A stretch of 64,000 bases of DNA from Acheta domesticus (taxonomy: Eukaryota > Arthropoda > Insecta > Orthoptera > Gryllidae), in the NCBI GenBank assembly GCA_031308135.1, contig JAHLJT010000631.1, forward strand, positions 174,055,282-174,119,281. Reading direction: 5' to 3'. Both the position numbers and the translations under genes were made by a program. The notes beneath the pieces are model-generated. The model saw only the letters and a list, made by a program, of their open reading frames with translations, was not told where the DNA came from and did not search any database. This document shows positions 58,900 to 64,000 of the stretch, piece after piece (positions within the stretch are counted from its first letter, which is position 1; every line of letters begins with the position of its first letter).

Positions 58900-59935
58900 T
58901 CTCAAACGGCCGTGCATCGGGTATTGTCGCCAGAACGCCTAGGCGACGTGTTGCCTAGCCGGTTGTCAGCCAGTTGTCCAGATAGAAGCTTTCGAGAGGA
59001 GCCGCACCATGGGTTTGCTGGAGGCTGGTTGGTCCTATCGCCGTATTGCGCGCCGTACCGGTCGTACGGACACCACCATCGCCCGCTGTTGGCGGCAATG
59101 GATTGAGGAAGGCACGCACACACAACATGCAGAATCTGGACGTCCGCCCCGCACCACGAGGAGGGAGAACCGACGGATGGTCCGCAACGGGCGACCAGAT
59201 CCAATGGCAACTATAGGTGCATCAGCGGTGATTCAGCGGGCTGTGCAGCCTGCACTGTAACATTCTGTAAGTGCCAGTACCATTGGCAGGCGGTTGCACA
59301 ACGCAGGGCTCGCCGTACGCTGACCGTTATGACGCCTGCACCTCACACCCCAGCAACTTTGCTACAGACTCGTCTGGTGTCGGTAACGACGGACTTGGGG
59401 CCATGCAGACTTGCAGTGAATCAGCGACGATTCCCGCTTCTGCCTTGATGGCGACGACCACCGGGTCCGTGGCCGGAAGGCGCAGTGGGGAGCGCCACGA
59501 CGAGCGATTTGTGGTGTCCCATGACACGTCCTTCCAGCCCGGTGTGATGGTGTGGGGCGATATCCTATGGTGCCCGTTCACAGTGTTCCTCGGAGGCACC
59601 GTGACAGCCGCACCTACCCCTACCCACCAATCTGCAAGATCTGCGCGCTCAGGTGCAGACCGCATGTCATGGATTAACACAGGACTCTATTAGGGACTTG
59701 TACAACTCCAAGCCTCGACGTTTCGACGAGTGTGTTTGCCAGTATGGTGACCTCACGCCAAACTAACATGTACAGTCTGCGGGCGTGTAGCGCAGTAAAT
59801 ATTGGTCCTACAAACGTGAAAATGTAATCATTTCGTATGCGTGGTACCCTCTACCTGCCTGCCAACAATGATCGCAATCCACCTCGTCCTTCTGGGTGCA
59901 GCTTTTTTATGACGATGAGAGTATATTAAATCTGC
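58900..59935 (+). mobile_element. Tc1/mariner-type element, decayed
   Basis: It includes the broken transposase (58978-59766) and a 3' untranslated part (TGCCTGCCAACAATGATCGC, CTTCTGGGTGCAGC) to about 59935. The inverted termini could not be defined by eye. GC-rich compared with its flanks. Confidence 0.6.
58978..59766 (+). pseudogene. Tc1-like transposase, frameshifted and core-deleted
   Basis: The N-terminal helix-turn-helix DNA-binding domain is clear: FERSRTMGLLEAGWSYRRIA, then RRTGRTDTTIARCWRQW. The second DNA-binding half follows (STIGRRLHNAGLAVR), then PLxRLHLTPQQLCYRLVWCR with stops. The first catalytic Asp block reads ISDDSRFCLDGDDHRVR (Asp codon at 59426). After a frameshift comes QPGVMVWGDI. 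After a further frameshift comes the C-terminus LQDLRAQVQT and SIRDLYNSKPRR to a stop at 59764. Frames run 2, 3, 1. Between GTVTA and LQDLRA only about 30 bp remain, where the family has some 70-80 residues including the second Asp and the final catalytic residue. The gene is therefore dead by frameshifts, in-frame stops and loss of catalytic residues. Confidence 0.88.
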
Positions 59936-60215
59936 CACATTGAGATGAATAGTTTTCTTCTGTGATTTCCTGAATTCACTTTAAGTCATTTTTTCTGTGC
60001 ACCAAATCCTCTAACTTGAAAAGTTCAGTATGAGGCACAAAGGCTTTTACTTAACCATTTCGGCAACTTTAAAAGGAAAGACATATGTAACTGCTATTCC
60101 CGTATCGGATACTCAGGTTTCAATGAAGCACTCCATCTTTGGTGTCGGACTGTGAACGCAAAATTTAAATTGTAGAGCGTAACGGATTTTGTATTATCCT
60201 GGTCTTCCGCGACCT
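59936..60215. other. Non-coding stretch
   Basis: Nothing identifiable beyond the Tc1 3' end. Confidence 0.4.
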
Positions 60216-60221
60216 GGGTTT

Positions 60222-60497
60222 TTAGGAGTGAGAAAGGAATACTTGTACGTTTGCGCATTGGCCATTGTCACTTTTGGAAGAGATTACTTCTCTGTAGAAA
60301 GTCTCTGTTGAAATTTGTGTCACCTGCAACACAAATATTTTCTGTGCACCAACTTTAACTTCTGTGCACTCTCTTGCACTGTAGAATGTTAGATGACAAT
60401 TATCGAGGCACATCTTCTCTAAAAGAAGTACTTGGTGACGACGATTCTTCCTCTGCAGACTTGTTGGCTTGCTTTGTATGAACAAAGCATACAACAA
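60222..60497 (-). other. Unassigned 91-codon open frame
   Basis: Minus-strand frame with SLQRKNRRHQVLLLEKMCLD, NCHLTFYSARECTEVKV and GAQKIFVLQVTQISTETFYR. It has a less AT-biased, protein-like residue mix than most frames here, but no known motif. A stop follows at 60222 and the sequence downstream is broken by stops. It could be an exon or a decayed mobile-element ORF. Confidence 0.25.
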
Positions 60498-61790
60498 TAT
60501 CTGAAAGAAGTACCTTTGTCTGGCAATTTATCTTTTTAAGAAGGGTATTGTTTTTGCTTATACCTATTGTTTATGATCAAAATTTGACTCTGAAAATCTA
60601 TAGATTGTTCCAGACTTTCATAACTTTTAAGGTTTTAGAATGTTTAAAGAATTGGCTTGAGTATCAATAATCATAATATCCCTACTGCTCAATCAATCGA
60701 TGTCGGACTCTCAACTGTACGTTATGTCATTTAGGTCGCGTACTATAAGTTTGTGAACATCCTAATATTGCTACGCTTGTTTAACAGATATATTGCTTTG
60801 GGTTTTTAAGTGACACATAGATCTTTTGCTTCTGTCAGTCACATAGATCCTTGCAATCATATTGCAAATACAATAGTCATTTTAATTTTGGCAATTGGAG
60901 ATGTTATATGTTTCTCAAAACTCGACTCACGAAGTGAGGGACCTAGAAGAAATTACTGACATAGAGACTCATTTTCTAGAATACTATCTATGAAACGTAA
61001 CTTCAGACGGTGTGAGACAGAGTTTTGTCATCGAAGACGCCATATTTTCGAGTTGCAATTCAGAATAAAACAGGCCAGATAACTTTAATCTGCAACATTC
61101 AACTAGTCTAACGTGCGTGTATTGCCAGAAAAATATCTTTGGTTTGTAACAACTAAAAATAATTGGCTTCATCTAGTCACGACTTTTGAAACTTACAGCC
61201 TGCATTAACAATACCGAAGCTATGGATTGAGCGCAGAATTGCAGACAGCCGTGAACAAATATTATGCTTCTTTGAGGTCGACCAGTCATAAATAACTCAG
61301 TATTAAAAGGCAGCAACTGACTAAATTTTTGCTCTAACTAGCCGTAGCAATTTGCGTCAATGTAAAAACTCATTTAAGAGGTAAATAATTGTTTGATAAA
61401 ATTATACAGTGTTATAATACAACCTGAATATACGTCTGAGCTCATATTCCAAATATATATTTGAAGGAAACGACGCCGTCATGTTGCCTTGAGAAATGGC
61501 ATGTACGGCACAGCGAACTTGAGGATGTATTAGAACGCAAATAATGTTAATTACGTTCCCCTACAGCTTGTTTATTACTCTTATTTTGAATCTTGCGTCT
61601 CCTAATAAAAAATCGCAATCACTTAGCCTATATCTGGGTTCAATTCTACAACAGTACATCCGAGAAGTCACCATCTGCTGCAAGCGAAACACGTTAATTC
61701 TTTACGGGAACCTAAGGAAAAGAAAAAAAATTACTAACTATGAAGTCTACAGAAAAATTGACTGATTAGTAATATCGGGCGTGTCACCTG
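60498..61790. other. AT-rich non-coding stretch
   Basis: Nothing identifiable. Confidence 0.45.
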
Positions 61791-61792
61791 CT

Positions 61793-62305
61793 AAGGTCGT
61801 TAGTCCTGTAAGTGTGGTGCATGTTTGCTGGGGAAGTAGTGATGATCTCCTATTGAATGGTGAGATCCGGCGCCGGCCTATCGTCGACTAGCGGGGTTTT
61901 CCCCAACCACGAATATCCCACCAGCAGAGCACCGCCTCAGCTGGAAAAAAGCTCTAAGCTCCTGACCAGTGTCCCGGCATGCGTGAAAGTGTAGTGCACG
62001 TAAATGTAAGAAAGGGGTAGGATAGCACAAGGAATGGGAAAAGGAAACATTGCGTGCTGTTCGTGTTCCATTCGTTTGGGTACTCTTTCACTCGCCTGGT
62101 ATTGATCGAACAAGAAGAACAGAAAACTACTGATCAGAGTAGCCGGCCGCTAAAACTCTCCTCCAGACAGCGGCAGAGCTCAACCTTGCTATACAGGTAG
62201 TGTCGAAAATCCTTCCACCGTAGGGACTGGAACCTGGGACCTCCCGGTCAGGGGCCCTGCAGTGACATCTGTTGATGGCCTGAGCAACCTCTTTCGCATT
62301 ACGGA
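61793..62305 (-). mobile_element. tRNA-derived SINE, copy 2
   Basis: On the minus strand the head reads GGTTGCTCAGGCCATCAACAG with the B-box-like CCCAGGTTCCAGTCCC about 50 bp on. Then follow TCTGGAGGAGAGTTTTAGCG, TCAATACCAGGCGAGTG, CTTACATTTACGTGCACTAC and CACCACACTTACAGGACTAA, all matching the copy at 33060-33545 end to end (~510 bp). The most complete of the three copies. Confidence 0.68.
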
Positions 62306-62590
62306 AAAAAGGAATGGGGTATCACGAGTCTGAATTGAACTACATTTTGATTTTGTACGGCGTAATACATCTCCAATTAACTAGTACGTCTATTATGTAA
62401 ATTCAATTGTAACTGTGTCCTGCTTCTCCAAACACGAGTCAGTGAAGGAGGAAGACATACTCTCTGTCAAGGACAATTTCCGCGCATTTTTCGCGCAACA
62501 GCTATTTAAATTAAATAGCATTCCAAAATTCTAACAAAAATATAAAAAGTATTAGGAAATGGTGTTGAATGTATGATATTATCTTTTCTG
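62306..62590. other. Non-coding stretch
   Basis: Nothing identifiable. Confidence 0.4.
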
Positions 62591-62739
62591 GAAATGGAAA
62601 TATCAGGCGTAGTTTTATCATAGTACTTTGATTTTCTTTGGACGCATTGCGGCCAATCTTTAATGTATTCTGTGGCGGATGCGGGCAATAATAAAAATTA
62701 AAGTATTATCTGAAAACTACGTTTGATATTTCCATTTTT
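62591..62739. mobile_element. MITE with ~38-bp inverted termini
   Basis: The left arm GAAATGGAAATATCAGGCGT, AGTTTTATCATAGTACTTT and right arm AAAGTATTATCTGAAAACTA, CGTTTGATATTTCCATTTTT are inverted repeats with a few mismatches. Total 149 bp with a mid-GC core (GCATTGCGGCCAATC). No ORF. Confidence 0.72.
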
Positions 62740-64000
62740 AGCAAAAAATGTTATGTTAAAAAAATGTTATGTTTTAAATCAGTAAAAACAATAGCAGTCT
62801 TTTTATTATTGGCTTCTGATGAGGGGAGGGTGAAGACTCCTCATCTACAAACGATGCGCCGTTGTATATTTTCTATATTATATCCAATTTAAGTTTCTGC
62901 ATTGGGAAGGAATTCAAACACTTATATTGTTCAATTAACGACGATTGCCTTGAAATCCACAGTCAGAGAGCTTACTGGAGAGACTGAAAGACGAGTCTTT
63001 GCTTCAGCTTGGCGAATAAAAGGAGAGTTCGTTGTAGAATTGTTTGCTGAATATCGCTCGTATTTATTTCGTGCAATGCCACGAAATCAGTGATTTCCAT
63101 CCAATACCGCTTTTCTAAGAAACGAGGGAGACTTATTCGTTATTGGTGCTCTCAGACTTTTGAAACTGTTGCCGGCTTGTTAAAGGCAGAATAAGTAGTT
63201 CGAAACTTTTAACATATTCTAATTAGCCTCTCTCCTCGACAAATAATTAATGAAGAAATGTAGAAAGTTATATTTAGTGATGTAAGTTAATTCACATCTG
63301 TAATTTAATTAATATTAAACATTATCTCTTAATGTTATAAAAATGTATTAACATTCACTTAATTATTAAATTAAAAATAAATATTTATTTGAAATACTTG
63401 CTTAATACTATCTGTGTAAATAATCAGCACACCCACGAACTTATTAACAAATTACCATAAGTAATTCCTATGAACATTCTCTGCTGAACAGTACGTCATT
63501 GATACTATATTAAAAAGCATAAATTTCCTTCTTTTCGCCTTGCCAATAATTTCTTAAAATATAATTGTCTATAAACAGATTAATTTAATAAAAAATAATT
63601 TTACGAACAACAGACTGCTATATTCATTAATATTCTTGTAATTTATAAAACAAAGAATTTTGATGAGTCCCAGTTTCATGTGCTTGTAGTTCCAGCAATT
63701 TGACATTTGATGGAAAAAGAAATGCTTTTTTTACAAAAACACGATTAATTCAATAGAGAATATTCTTAGTTATTATAAAACTATAATACTTTGTAGTACG
63801 TAAGTTATTAATCAATAATGCAATTTAATTAACAAACTATTGAAACTGCTGATCAGAACAGAGTTAATCTTGAAGCGGACTGAGCGGCCACGCTGTGGAC
63901 CTCGAAATGAGAATCCCTCCACAAATTCCACAAAAAAAGAACTGAGACACACAAACAGAACGAAAGGAAAGAAAAAGTAATGGGAAAGGCAATCAAATGC
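62740..64000. other. AT-rich non-coding stretch
   Basis: Nothing identifiable. A 63-codon frame at 62902-63093 has no motif. Confidence 0.45.

Noticed and set aside
1..64000. A novel multi-gene system
   Set aside because: No cluster of intact genes exists here. All recognisable proteins are decayed transposon parts, so no system could be supported.

Overview
The window looks like AT-rich, non-coding DNA from a large animal genome, most likely an insect or other arthropod. The signs are long stop-rich AT stretches, discrete CpG-rich islands of 200-500 bp, a decayed Tc1-type transposase in a form common in arthropods, three decayed non-LTR (LINE) retrotransposon fragments, tRNA-derived SINEs, foldback MITEs and several micro- and minisatellites. 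The species cannot be named from this. No intact host protein-coding gene is visible. The longest open frames are artefacts of stop-free tandem repeats (29.6 kb, 38.0 kb) or of GC-rich islands.

Layout. 0-5 kb: a decayed LINE ORF1 on the minus strand (about 2225-3030), a palindromic MEF2-type site at 1961, and a CpG island with a consensus splice donor on the minus strand (about 4640-4850). 5-12.5 kb: a long foldback hairpin (5332-5764), a member of a dispersed repeat family here called family A (6664-7187), three diverged copies of a second family B (9.0-10.6 kb) and a degenerate ~50-bp repeat (11.5-11.8 kb). 12.5-26 kb: mostly featureless, with GC islands at 17.4 and 18.5 kb, a hairpin at 18641-18884, a nuclear-receptor half-site cluster at 20969-21013 and strand-biased G-rich blocks. 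26-30.1 kb: a CpG island, a minus-strand LINE 3' end with an (AAT)n tail, a second LINE 3' fragment, a 131-bp MITE carrying an NRF1-type palindrome, and a 26-bp minisatellite of about 12 units. 30-36.6 kb: AT-rich with a SINE and a GC island. 36.7-41 kb: a CpG island, a 45-bp duplication, a SINE, and family A copies, one of which carries a 465-bp array of a 12-bp unit. 41-50 kb: SINEs, a hairpin, family A copies, and a CpG island with a CRE and GC boxes. 50-57 kb: AT-rich, little recognisable. 57-62.8 kb: an unclassified open region, a degenerate Tc1 element, a SINE and a MITE.

The parts do not form a pathway or operon. The most informative observation is that the 12-bp (GACGGACGGACA)n array lies inside one copy of family A, at the position where sister copies in the same window carry only a short GACGGACGG-type seed. 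This is a local record of satellite birth inside a transposable element. No previously undescribed gene system could be supported from this sequence.
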